A stretch of DNA of 23,164 bases. Source: Gammaproteobacteria bacterium. GTDB lineage: Bacteria > Pseudomonadota > Gammaproteobacteria > JAABTG01. The translations under genes were made by a program, and so were the position numbers. Position 1 is the stretch's first letter. Each line of letters starts with the position of its first letter. Of this stretch, positions 1 to 7,570 are shown piece after piece. A model generated the notes under the pieces. The model worked only from the letters and a program-made list of their open reading frames with translations. It made no database searches and had not been told where the DNA came from. The DNA lies in assembly GCA_030066245.1 (NCBI GenBank), contig JASJBY010000019.1:1-23164 (forward strand), given 5' to 3'.

Positions 1-147
1 CAGTGGCTCCGGGACATTCACGGTCAGGGTCACGGCAAGCTGGGATGCGCCGTCAGCACTGGCGAGCCCTTCGAGCAATTTCTTGACCAATGCACCATGC
101 CGATGACTCACTACCGAGACATGCAGCGGCGGCGCCGACGTGCTCAT
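1..147 (-). CDS. Family 2 glycosyltransferase, N-terminal part (cut by window edge)
   Basis: The reading frame starts at ATG 147..145 and stays open to the left edge, giving 49 residues. The N-terminus (PPLHVSVVSHRHGALVKKLL, then VTLTVNVPEPL) resembles the first beta strand and helix of GT-A family 2 glycosyltransferases, in which a 'VSVVSHGHG..V..LL' opening is common. The start overlaps the stop of the upstream glycosyltransferase by four bases (ATGA, 147..144), a classic translational-coupling arrangement, so it is the next gene of the same minus-strand operon. The nucleotide-sugar-binding DxD motif and the rest of the protein lie outside the window, so donor and acceptor cannot be judged. 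The overlap and N-terminal pattern are seen; the family is inferred from a short stretch. Confidence 0.75.
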   Translation of the reverse strand, partial: MSTSAPPLHVSVVSHRHGALVKKLLEGLASADGASQLAVTLTVNVPEPL

Positions 148-1379
148 GTGGTATCTCGTCGTCCGCGGACGAGCGATTCCAGGTGGTTCACCAAGCGGGC
201 CGTAACTGCCTGCCAGTCCGGCCATCCTGGGATCGCCTCGGCCAGCCGGCGCACGGACTGCGGATCAGCGGCGAGCTCGCGGGCTACCCGCCGCAAGGAG
301 AGCGGGTCACCGGGCTCAAAGAAACGCCCGCCGGCGCCCTCCTGGAACATCTCAGGCAGACCGCCGATCCGGCTCGCCAAGACGGGCCTGCCATGGGCGA
401 AGGCTTCGAGCACCACCATCGGCTGGTTCTCGAGCCAAAGGGAAGGAAGGACCACGACGTCCACGCCCCTGTAGAAGCCTTCCGGCGAGGGGTCGAAGAG
501 CTCGAGGCGACCTTCGAACCCCGGGTGTGCCGCCCTAAAGGCCTGGCGGGCGGACTCGTTCCGGAAGCCCTGGATCGTTAGCTGTCGGCCGAGCGATCCC
601 TCGAATGCGCTGGCCAGGACTTCGAGCCCCTTCTTGCGGTTGACACCCCCGATGTATCCAAAGCGCACGCTGTCCTCGTGACTGGCGGGGGGTGCGGCCG
701 GGACGGACTCCCTACCGAGCTCAAGGACCGCGGCGGATGGCAGCGTGAGCCCCCTTGCCGCCATCTCTCGCGGCACAGCGGCGGACGGGGAAAGGAACAG
801 GTCTACGGCCTGAACGGCACGCCGAACGATACGCTCCCGCAGCCGGACGGCCGTCGCTGCAAGCCAGTCCAGACCCGGCGGGCAGCGGTGAGCGTAGCGG
901 GAAGCGAACAGACAGCGGGCGCAACGCAGCGGCGTGCCGCCAGGGCAGACATCGCTGTCCCAGGCGAACAACGAGTACGAGGGACAGATCGGGTAGAAGT
1001 CGTGGAGCACATAGGCGGAGGGGATCCCCGCTCGCTGGGCAAGGACGGGGAGCCAGAGTGAGAGCCTGACAAGGTGGTGAAAGACGATGACGTCCGGCTT
1101 GAACGCCCGTAGCGCCTCCGTGAACGCCCGCTCCACGTGCGGCTTGCGAATGGACAGCAGAACCTGCGCCTTCGTGGGGCGATAGCTCACCCGAAAGAGC
1201 GTGATCCCTTCAAGACCCCGCTGGTCCAGCTGGCCGGAGGCCGGCGCCTCATTGCCCGCGTAGAACAGGCCGACCGTATGTCCAACGCGCCGGAGCTCGC
1301 GCATCTGCGCCAGGCAGGCATTCTCGGCCCCCAGCGTCGGCTCGGGCAGGAAATTGTGGATTGTCAGGAGGATGCGCAT
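144..1379 (-). CDS. GT4-family glycosyltransferase with Cys cluster
   Basis: A 411-residue GT-B enzyme predicted to transfer a sugar from a nucleotide-sugar donor during polysaccharide assembly at the cytoplasmic face of the membrane. The N-terminal domain opens with MRILLTIHNFLPEP and a glycine/glutamate loop (LGAEN, 16-20). The C-terminal domain has GGVNRKKGLEVL (244-255) and the GT4 donor-site E-x7-E motif in ENQPMVVLE (E317, E325), followed by GRPVLASRIGGLPE. Four cysteines (145, 153, 156, 166) follow HDFYPICP, as in several exopolysaccharide GT4 enzymes; they may bind metal or form a structural knot. The open frame extends upstream to 1586, but the extra 69 residues are low-complexity Arg/Pro/Gly and overlap the preceding gene, so ATG 1379 is chosen. 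It starts 2 bases after the stop of the upstream GT2 gene and overlaps the next gene by 4 bases. Sugar specificity is unknown. Confidence 0.88.
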   Translation of the reverse strand: MRILLTIHNFLPEPTLGAENACLAQMRELRRVGHTVGLFYAGNEAPASGQLDQRGLEGITLFRVSYRPTKAQVLLSIRKPHVERAFTEALRAFKPDVIVFHHLVRLSLWLPVLAQRAGIPSAYVLHDFYPICPSYSLFAWDSDVCPGGTPLRCARCLFASRYAHRCPPGLDWLAATAVRLRERIVRRAVQAVDLFLSPSAAVPREMAARGLTLPSAAVLELGRESVPAAPPASHEDSVRFGYIGGVNRKKGLEVLASAFEGSLGRQLTIQGFRNESARQAFRAAHPGFEGRLELFDPSPEGFYRGVDVVVLPSLWLENQPMVVLEAFAHGRPVLASRIGGLPEMFQEGAGGRFFEPGDPLSLRRVARELAADPQSVRRLAEAIPGWPDWQAVTARLVNHLESLVRGRRDTT

Positions 1380-1381
1380 GG

Positions 1382-2362
1382 TCACTGGCGCGGGAAACGA
1401 ATGAGCGGCTCGTAGGCCCACGTCAGCCCCTCCCGGGCCGCCTGGGCAAGCCGCCGGCGCTCGCCCGCGCCCATTCCGCGCAGGCGCCACACCGCTGGGA
1501 GGACGGCCACGCGCACCCCTTCCCGCAGCCAGCCCCAGGGCCGTCGGCGATTGACGGCCACCAGATTTCGCGTTTTGCAGGCCCACTTCTCGAGGTCACC
1601 GGCGCTGACCGGCGGATTCCACAGATCCATCCCTGTGTTGCCCGCCGTGAGGTGAGCTACCCGGCTGGCCGGCACGTAGTAGCCTCGGAACTCCGCTCGG
1701 GTGATGCGCCAGGTGTACTCGACGTCATCCGAGCCGATGAAGAACTCGGCGAGCGGCAGCCCGCACTCAAGCACCGCCGCGGCGCTCACCAGGAGCGAGA
1801 CAAAGGAGGCGTAGTCGACCGCCTCCATCCCGGGCGGGGCCGGGGGTGGCCTGCGCCGGGACATCCGCCCCGGTGTGTTCATGACATGGGCGCGTCCGTC
1901 CGTCCACACGACCCGCGAGGCGAGGAATCCGGCTTTCGCCCGGCCACCTTGACCGCCGCGCGGGGCCTGCCCTGACCAGTCGTCGAGCCGTCTGTGCGCC
2001 TCCAGCAGCTGTTCGAGGGCATCGCGATCCGGCACCGAGTCGTCGTCCATAAGCCAGAGCCAGGCGGGCCCAAGGGCCATCGCTGTCTCGATCCCGAGCG
2101 CGAAACCACCCGCGCCGCCCAGGTTCTCGGTCGGCCGCACGCTGCGCACGGGCGTGCCCGGGTCGCCGGCCGCCCCTGCAAGCAGCTGCGCGGTGCCATC
2201 CGTGGAGCAGTTATCGATGACCACGATCGTGGCCGGTGCATGGGTCTGGGCGCGTAGTGCCGCGAGGCACTGCTCGAGCAACGCACGCCGGTTGTGGGTA
2301 ACGACCACCGCCACCACTCGCGCAGCGGCGGGCACCTCGGAATCTGTCGAAGCGCCGAACAT
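1382..2362 (-). CDS. GT2 glycosyltransferase, GlfT1/rhamnosyltransferase-like
   Basis: A 326-residue GT-A enzyme. It opens with VVAVVVTHNRRALLEQCLAA (16-35), followed by the donor-binding VVIDNCSTDGT (47-57), NLGGAGGFALG (80-90) and the metal-binding DDD at 106-108 (LWLMDDDS). The acceptor-side SDDVEYTWRI (211-220) and His237 in SRVAHL follow in the usual order. The 'NLGGAGGF...W.DDD' signature is shared by galactofuranosyltransferase GlfT1 and dTDP-rhamnosyl transferases, so galactofuranose or rhamnose transfer is plausible. The start is ATG 2362; upstream codons of the same frame overlap the glf remnant and look non-coding. The gene begins 7 bases after the stop of that remnant, suggesting the ancestral order glf then this gene, which favours galactofuranose (inference). 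Confidence 0.87.
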   Translation of the reverse strand: MFGASTDSEVPAAARVVAVVVTHNRRALLEQCLAALRAQTHAPATIVVIDNCSTDGTAQLLAGAAGDPGTPVRSVRPTENLGGAGGFALGIETAMALGPAWLWLMDDDSVPDRDALEQLLEAHRRLDDWSGQAPRGGQGGRAKAGFLASRVVWTDGRAHVMNTPGRMSRRRPPPAPPGMEAVDYASFVSLLVSAAAVLECGLPLAEFFIGSDDVEYTWRITRAEFRGYYVPASRVAHLTAGNTGMDLWNPPVSAGDLEKWACKTRNLVAVNRRRPWGWLREGVRVAVLPAVWRLRGMGAGERRRLAQAAREGLTWAYEPLIRFPRQ

Positions 2363-2369
2363 CGCCTCG

Positions 2370-2585
2370 TCAAGCCAATGGGGTGACCACGAACGCCGGC
2401 ATGCGCTGCCCGTAAGCCTGCACGAGGACGCTCGTCTCCGAGTCCCGCTCTGTATAGCAAGTACCCGCAACATGTCGGCGTGCTTCGAAGACCGTTATCG
2501 CGTGACCGGCCTTGGCCAGCTGATGGGCGATCGCCGCGCCGCAAAAGCCAGCGCCGACAAGGGCCACATTCCGCACTTTTGACAC
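2370..2585 (-). pseudogene. glf: Remnant of a second UDP-galactopyranose mutase gene, internally deleted
   Basis: A 71-codon frame from GTG 2585..2583. Its first ~59 residues match the N-terminus of the intact Glf at 13177-14337: VGAGFCGAAIAHQLAKAGH corresponds to VGAGFSGAVIAHQLAKAGH, and CYTERDSET to CHTERDAET. The frame then jumps to QRMPAFVVTPLA, which matches the last residues of the intact protein (ARMPAFIASPLA). About 315 central codons are missing, including the uridine- and flavin-contacting segments, so it cannot be an active mutase. The deletion preserved the reading frame, and the stop lies 7 bases before the next glycosyltransferase start, so it may still act as a translated leader for that gene. 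DNA similarity to the intact copy is obvious by eye but diverged, so the duplication is not recent or the copy was acquired separately. Confidence 0.9.
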
Positions 2586-2771
2586 TAGTACTCCGTCACA
2601 GTGGTTTTGACGGTTGCAGCAAGACGAGAAGCGGTCAGCTGCCAGGCGCGCGAGCGCAGGACTAGCCGTGTCTAGTTCAAGCGAGCTCAACAACTCAGAT
2701 GGCCCCTTCTCGCCTTGCGCCCCGGCTAGGCTACTGCGGGGTTGCAGTCCTTGGCAAGGGCTCGCCAGGCC

Positions 2772-3080
2772 TTAGTGGATGAACACCATCGGATGCAGGA
2801 AGACCTCTTCGCTGCGACTGAGCCGGACCGTGTCGGGTATCCCAGATGCCCGCACAACCAGGAAGCGGATCAGGAGGTGGCCGTTTTAGAGCAGCAGGCT
2901 AACCGCATGCCATAGAACGCCGGGTTTACGCTGCTTCAGAGGGGGATACCGGGCGCAGACCTTCGCAAGCGAGACTCGCTGCTGTCGCACGCGCGATGCG
3001 ATCTCACACCTGCGGCCAGCGGCGAGGCCCGCGATGTCCTCGACCGCTCGCGGCGTTGTAGCGTCCACGACGTGGTGGTT
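2772..3080 (-). pseudogene. Remnant of a second GlfT2-like galactofuranosyltransferase gene
   Basis: Translation of the minus strand gives a diverged copy of residues ~410-525 of the GlfT2-like protein at 14347-16167. Matching blocks are VEDIAGLAAGRRCEIASRV / FEDISGFADGRRREIALRV, YPPLKQRKPGVLWHAVSLLL / YPRLKRRKRSVLWHAMSLLL, and NGHLLIRFLVVRASGIP / NGHLLPSFLLVRGPGIL. The codon matching Cys485 of the intact copy is TAA (2888..2886), and a second TAA lies at 2774..2772. Codons are also missing between VVDA and the VEDI block. The catalytic N-terminal two thirds are absent; upstream of ~3080 I see no further similarity. The order glfT then glf is the same as in the intact pair, so this is the decayed second copy of a two-gene unit. 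The ~185 bases separating it from the glf remnant show no convincing similarity to the intact glfT 3' end. Confidence 0.85.
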
Positions 3081-3156
3081 TCTTTCCAGGGGCTATGAAA
3101 TACTCGCGCTGGGGCAGTCCTCTGGCGTGTTTGTTTGGCGATGAACATTATCTGAG

Positions 3157-3203
3157 AGGGGCACTGCCCCTTCCGCTTCCATGCGTAACGCCCCCCGAGG
3201 GGG
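3157..3203. repeat. Two small hairpins in the leader of the 3347 gene
   Basis: An AGGGGCA-C-TGCCCCT inverted repeat at 3157-3171 is followed by a CCCCC-CGA-GGGGG hairpin at 3191-3203. Neither is followed by a T run, so they are not standard intrinsic terminators. They lie between the glfT remnant and the plus-strand glycosyltransferase start, where 3081-3346 otherwise shows no gene. They may mark the edge of the inserted segment or fold in the 5' leader; function is unknown. Confidence 0.35.
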
Positions 3204-3346
3204 TCGTGCCCGAACGTATATGGCAGCGGAGCTCATTCGGCGTCCGAAGACGATGGCGACGCGAGTCACGCGGCCTGGCCGCGTTCTGCGCGTGGGAGCG
3301 GCGCTATCGTTCCTTCGCAGACGGCGACAAGGAGACTTCACACGCT

Positions 3347-4552
3347 ATGCCCGGCTCGATCGCTTTCATGTCGACCATGTGCCTGTTGGACGACTCCAGC
3401 GGCGCAGCCATCTCTGTGCGCAGCGCACTCGAGGCCTTGGCCCGGTCCGGCTTCCGCTGCAAGTCGTTCACGATGTCCCTGTTTGACTCGCGCGAGAGCG
3501 TGCCGGTCGCAACCGTACTGGGATCCGCAGCGACGAAAGAGGAGAACAATGGCAAGATTTTGGTTCTGGAGCGCGGCGGGGTGGAACATCGAATCCTCCT
3601 GAGCAAGAGCACCCGCGGACGGAACCTCCTGGCGCAAGAGGGGATTAAGTTCCGGAACTCCTTATGTCGATGGCTGAAGCAGACCAAGCCTGACCTGGTG
3701 GTCACCTACGGTGGGAGCAATCTAATGCGCAGCGGGCAGAGTTTTGCCCGCTCACTCGGTATACCGCTGGTGTTTTACCTGGGCAATGCCGAGTACGATG
3801 ACCCGACGGTGTTCCATGCCGACGACGTCGTCGTTTCCCCCTCCCAGTTTCTGAGCACCTATTACGCCGATACCCTCGGACTGGACGTCCAGGTGCTGAG
3901 GCCGATCTTGAATCCGGAGCGGCTGATCGCCGCCGGCGAACCGTCCGTGGCGTCGATGCCCGAGCACCGGCGCCTGGGCTTCGTCACCTTCTTCAACCCG
4001 CTGCCCCACAAGGGGCTGACACTCTTCGCGCGCCTCGCGCAGCTGGCGTCGCGCGAGCGCCCGGACATCCGCTTCCTGGTGACCGAGGGAAGGATGGCCC
4101 GGCACATCCTGCGCAAGTGGAAGCTCGATCTGGGGGCCTATCACAACACCTGGCTGATCCCGAACCAGGCGCACGTCAAGGCGGTCTACTCCCGAACGGC
4201 GGTGCTGCTGACTCCGTCGTTCTGGCGCGAAGGCTTCGCACGCAGCGTCGCGGAAGCACAGCTTTGCGGCATTCCGGTCATCAGCAGCGGCCGGGGCGGC
4301 CTCATGGAAGCGCTGAACGGCGGCGGCTTCGTCAAGGCTGTCCCCGAGGAATGCACACAACGCCACCGGGCGTTTCCAGACGACGAAACCGTGCGCGAGT
4401 GGTTCGAGACACTTACCACCCTGTGGGACGACGACGATGCGTACCGGGCGGCGACCGAACGGGCCCGTCGCGCGGCGGCGCCCTATCGTCCGGAGCGCAC
4501 CGCCGCCGCTGCGGTCGGTTTATTCGAGCGCCTGCTGGCGTCGCGAGCGTAG
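3347..4552 (+). CDS. GT4-family glycosyltransferase
   Basis: A 401-residue GT-B glycosyltransferase. The N-terminal domain carries DDSSGAAISVRSALEAL (15-31) and KPDLVVTYGGSNL (114-126). The C-terminal domain has the donor-binding NPLPHKG (217-223) and SFWREGFARSVAEAQLCGIP (291-310), in which E295 and E303 form the GT4 E-x7-E pair, then VISSGRGGLMEAL. ATG 3347 is preceded by AAGGAG at 3329-3334, a good though slightly distant ribosome-binding site. The open frame reaches back to 3095, but those 84 residues look like translated leader and overlap the hairpins. The gene stands alone on the plus strand, convergent with the next minus-strand gene 100 bases away. Substrate unknown; a role in the same glycan is inferred from location. 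Confidence 0.87.
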   Translation: MPGSIAFMSTMCLLDDSSGAAISVRSALEALARSGFRCKSFTMSLFDSRESVPVATVLGSAATKEENNGKILVLERGGVEHRILLSKSTRGRNLLAQEGIKFRNSLCRWLKQTKPDLVVTYGGSNLMRSGQSFARSLGIPLVFYLGNAEYDDPTVFHADDVVVSPSQFLSTYYADTLGLDVQVLRPILNPERLIAAGEPSVASMPEHRRLGFVTFFNPLPHKGLTLFARLAQLASRERPDIRFLVTEGRMARHILRKWKLDLGAYHNTWLIPNQAHVKAVYSRTAVLLTPSFWREGFARSVAEAQLCGIPVISSGRGGLMEALNGGGFVKAVPEECTQRHRAFPDDETVREWFETLTTLWDDDDAYRAATERARRAAAPYRPERTAAAAVGLFERLLASRA

Positions 4553-4652
4553 CTGACGCTTCAGCTTCAGGACTGCGCGCGTTCGGGGATCACTTTCCGG
4601 CAGAACGACGCGAGCGTTTCGATTGTTGCGCCATCTCGGTAGAGCGCTCCGT

Positions 4653-5684
4653 TCAAGACTGCGCCCAGATGCTTGTCAGTATGCCTTTATGTTCCTGTAT
4701 ATCCGACTTCCTGGCCTGAGAAAAGCCTTTCTCACGCAGTTCATCCGGGAAGGGCTGTCGGAGGATCTTCCGTGCTTCCGACAGAGAGTCGTAGACAAAT
4801 CCCCCCTCACCCACGTATTCCCTGACGTCCGGCCGGATATTCGCCATCAGAACGCCCACCCCCGATGCCTGGGCCTCAGCAACGGAAACCGGCCACCCGA
4901 CATTTCGGCGAAGCGGATCAGCCGTGTACACCAGCCACCGGTGGCGTTTGTAGACTGCCGGCATCTGATAGGGCTCAACTGTATCCCTGATGTTAATGGG
5001 ATTGCCGAGTCGCTTGTTGTAGCGCTTGATCGCTTCCACGTTGTAGCTCACCGGATAGAGATTGAACGTCTGATCGGGCATACTGCGCCCGAGTTTCACG
5101 AAATCTGCCATCTTCTTCTTCGGTATGCACGCTCCAGTATTCATGACCGCGGTCCCGTTCGGCGAAGGGTCGAAGAAGCGGGCATAATTTATCACGGGAA
5201 AGCAATCGTGAATCTTCTGGGACCTGACCCCTCGTTCCTGGAGGAATCTCCTCGAGAACGGAAACGCGACAATGCCAAGGCAAAGATCGTCGCGGCTCGC
5301 CACTCTGAGCTGCGTCTTGGCCCGCCTCAGCCACGGCTGCATCCTGGGATCGGGACTGTCGATTGTGTCAAAAGAGTGGGCACGGACCGTAAAAGGTACG
5401 GCTGCACGCCGAGACAGCTCGAACAAACCGGCGATATTGATTAGCCAGTGCGTGTGGAGTACATCCGGGCGGAACTCCCGGATCTCCTCAAGAACGCTCT
5501 CAGCATCGACGATTGTCTTGAATGGAAGAAACGTCTTGTACGAAGCGTGATAGTCCTGAAGCGCCGTTCGTGCGATGACTCGAATGTCGAATTCGGCGGA
5601 CAAGGCTTCAATTTCGGTTTCGATATACTGTTCTGACAGCTGCGGGTAGTGCCACAGGATGTACATAACTCGGAGCTTGGTCAT
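4653..5684 (-). CDS. GT4-family glycosyltransferase, WcaL-like
   Basis: A 343-residue GT-B enzyme. Near the start WHYPQLSEQYIETEIEAL (11-28) matches the 'FPxLSETFIxxEIxxL' signature of the GT4 subgroup that includes colanic-acid WcaL/AmsK-type transferases. FRPDVLHTHW and FTVRAHSFD follow, typical of the N-terminal Rossmann domain. The C-terminal donor site is recognisable as GWPVSVAEAQASGVGVL, although the classical first Glu of E-x7-E is not where expected. The frame also offers GTG 5693 three codons upstream; neither start has a strong Shine-Dalgarno, and I prefer ATG 5684 because the core fold begins immediately after it. It lies 100 bases downstream of the next gene on the same strand and is probably co-transcribed with it. 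GC content looks lower than in the left and right blocks. Confidence 0.85.
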   Translation of the reverse strand: MTKLRVMYILWHYPQLSEQYIETEIEALSAEFDIRVIARTALQDYHASYKTFLPFKTIVDAESVLEEIREFRPDVLHTHWLINIAGLFELSRRAAVPFTVRAHSFDTIDSPDPRMQPWLRRAKTQLRVASRDDLCLGIVAFPFSRRFLQERGVRSQKIHDCFPVINYARFFDPSPNGTAVMNTGACIPKKKMADFVKLGRSMPDQTFNLYPVSYNVEAIKRYNKRLGNPINIRDTVEPYQMPAVYKRHRWLVYTADPLRRNVGWPVSVAEAQASGVGVLMANIRPDVREYVGEGGFVYDSLSEARKILRQPFPDELREKGFSQARKSDIQEHKGILTSIWAQS

Positions 5685-5784
5685 ATCAGCCACTCAGCGT
5701 CAGTTCTCAGGTTTCTGCATGTGTGCGTAGATGTTGTGCGGAGCCAATTGCACCCTATCGCGGCGCCGAGAATCCCGCAACTTC

Positions 5785-6954
5785 TTAACTCCCAGTAACA
5801 CAGCTGCATGCCTGGAGCAACGTATTCACACTCGTGGCGCGTTCGATCTCTCCGGCGGCGGTCCATGCTCTGTTCCACAAGGCTTCGTCATGGCACGCAT
5901 GCCGAATCACCTGCATCGCCTTGGAGATGCTGTGCCGATGCCGAAGCACACGCCCAACGCCCAAATCCAGGAGCACCTTCGCATTGAGCGTTTGCTCCAG
6001 GTGACGAGGCAGCAAGATCTGAGGACGACCCAGGGCCAGCACCTTCTCGGACGTGCCGATGCCACCGTGATGTAGCACGACACCTGCTCGACGCACGGCG
6101 TTCTCGATAAGCACAGGCCTGTCGTGCACTGTCATGCCTTTCCTTCGCAGGGCGTGCATCGCGGAGCTGGGGATATCGCGTACGAAGCCCTCGGCCTCAA
6201 TGCCTGAATCAGCGATCGCCGATAGCAGCTTTTGCGTCGGCGGGAATTCGTAGGCCAGGTAAAAGAAGAGGGACCGCCGCGGGCTCACGGAAACCAGTGC
6301 GCGGTCCGGGAGCTGCTGCAATGGGCCCACCGTTGCCTGTGTCCTGAGCCCTTTGTACACGTCCAACTCATTCAGGATCCCCAGGAACTGGTGTTGGCCG
6401 CCCATGATCTCCGTCAGGCTTGAAGGTTCAGGCAATCTCCGGCGACGTTGTACCCTCTTTGCGTTCTCGAGCAGCTGCTCTGCCGGGTAATGGGGCTCAG
6501 CGTCGCGCATGGCGGGAAAGCTATCGTCATCGCAGGGTGGTAACGTAAACCCGGTGCCGACGGCGATGAGCGGCACGCGACCGAAGGCTGAAAGATGGAA
6601 GGTGGGCGAATAATCTGCTACGACCAAGCTCGGCTGCAAGACATCCAGCAAGCTATCCCAGGCGGCCACCGTAGTGCCCAGGCTCTTTTCACTTGCGTAT
6701 CCATAGCGGCCCATGATGTCGGCATAAGTGACGGCTCTGAACGCCTCTCCTGACCTGCGCATCACGGCAATCTCCGGAGCCTGAAAAACGCCTCTTGCAA
6801 CGGCCGTAGTCTCCCCAGGCAATGTGTGAATGCATCTCAACGCAAAGGAGGGCTGCCACCCTTCAGAGGCCAAGACATGCGCCACGGACACAAGCCGCTT
6901 CACGTGGCCGAATCCTGCGCCCAGCTCCCAGACCAACAGCACCTTCTTCGACAT
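5785..6954 (-). CDS. GT1/MurG-like glycosyltransferase (UGT/MGT superfamily)
   Basis: A 389-residue GT-B protein. The N-terminus MSKKVLLVWELGAGFGHVKR (1-20) has the Gly-rich loop and 'GH' of GT1 and MurG-type enzymes. Later come LQPSLVVADYSP, then the C-terminal donor site HHGGIGTSEKVLALGRPQIL (295-314) and LLPRHLEQTLNA. The HHGG...G.P....P...EQ..NA pattern is the hallmark of UDP/dTDP-sugar GT1 enzymes that glycosylate small molecules, lipids or glycans. ATG 6954 is chosen because the fold starts right there; a GTG at 6978 would add eight residues. Unlike its GT4 neighbours this family often modifies lipids or secondary metabolites, so it could glycosylate a lipid acceptor rather than extend a polysaccharide. 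Acceptor unknown. Confidence 0.85.
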   Translation of the reverse strand: MSKKVLLVWELGAGFGHVKRLVSVAHVLASEGWQPSFALRCIHTLPGETTAVARGVFQAPEIAVMRRSGEAFRAVTYADIMGRYGYASEKSLGTTVAAWDSLLDVLQPSLVVADYSPTFHLSAFGRVPLIAVGTGFTLPPCDDDSFPAMRDAEPHYPAEQLLENAKRVQRRRRLPEPSSLTEIMGGQHQFLGILNELDVYKGLRTQATVGPLQQLPDRALVSVSPRRSLFFYLAYEFPPTQKLLSAIADSGIEAEGFVRDIPSSAMHALRRKGMTVHDRPVLIENAVRRAGVVLHHGGIGTSEKVLALGRPQILLPRHLEQTLNAKVLLDLGVGRVLRHRHSISKAMQVIRHACHDEALWNRAWTAAGEIERATSVNTLLQACSCVTGS

Positions 6955-7570
6955 CAAGTGCTGCACCCGCGAAAACACCCGAGTTTATCAGTGATTGGCA
7001 CGGGCCTTACGCTCCTCGACCAGATCCCAGATGTCATTCTGCCACTCGGCGTCCGGCAAAGCCTGTTCCACCATCCCGCCAACCAACACGGTACAGGGGT
7101 TCCCCTTCACCCATGCCGGATGAGCTGTCACCACTGCAGACGCCAAGGTGACTTACCGCACGCGCCGACTCGCATCGCCGTCACCGTGCACATCCGCTGG
7201 AATGAACACCAGCACCACGATGATGCCACCAGGTTACGATGCCTTTCGCATTTCGAGCTGGACGGTTTTCGCGCGGGGTAGGACGGAGGCGCTCAGTATA
7301 GCCAGACCAGTGCCTTCTGTTGAATACGAGCCCCAATCTACTGGCGCAGCGACAGGATTGATGCACGGCAAGACAAGAACTTGGGGCGACATGAAGTCGC
7401 TGCAGCGGCTTCACGGCAGGACGGGGCGTTCACCCACGATTTCCTGCCATCTGAGCCCACCTGCCGCCGATGCAGTGCAAAGCGCACTCGTGGCGGTATA
7501 GCGATCTTGACCAGCATGCACAAGGTGGACGCGGTGTCCCCCACGGCCGGCGTTCTTGAAAGGCTCCTCT
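6955..7570. other. 616-base stretch without a supported intact gene
   Basis: This gap separates the protease gene (ends 7571, minus) from the glycosyltransferase starting at 6954 (minus). It holds the possible remnant described at 6988-7134. A weak minus-strand promoter-like pair (TTCAAC, 18 bases, TATACT) lies around 7294-7323. The other frames here are short and of poor composition. No terminator with a T run is visible downstream of the protease stop. Confidence 0.5.
6988..7134 (-). other. Possible small gene or C-terminal remnant (48 codons)
   Basis: A short minus-strand frame from GTG 7134 to TGA 6990..6988 encodes a protein-like sequence (TVLVGGMVEQALPDAEWQND, then IWDLVEERKARANH) with sensible codon choice. 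It ends 33 bases before the start of the glycosyltransferase at 6954. The same frame upstream (7135-7260) contains GGIIVVLVFIPADVHGDGDA but is interrupted by TAA near 7155 and again near 7234. This looks more like the decayed end of a longer gene than an intact small gene. I do not recognise the family. Seen: the frame and its composition. Inferred: that it was ever coding. Confidence 0.3.

Noticed and set aside
1380..1586. 69-residue N-terminal extension of the GT4 at 144-1379
   Set aside because: Low-complexity Arg/Gly/Pro/Ala sequence that overlaps the upstream GT2 coding region; the fold begins at ATG 1379.
4623..5444. 273-codon plus-strand open frame
   Set aside because: Antisense shadow of the WcaL-like glycosyltransferase at 4653-5684, with no motif of its own.
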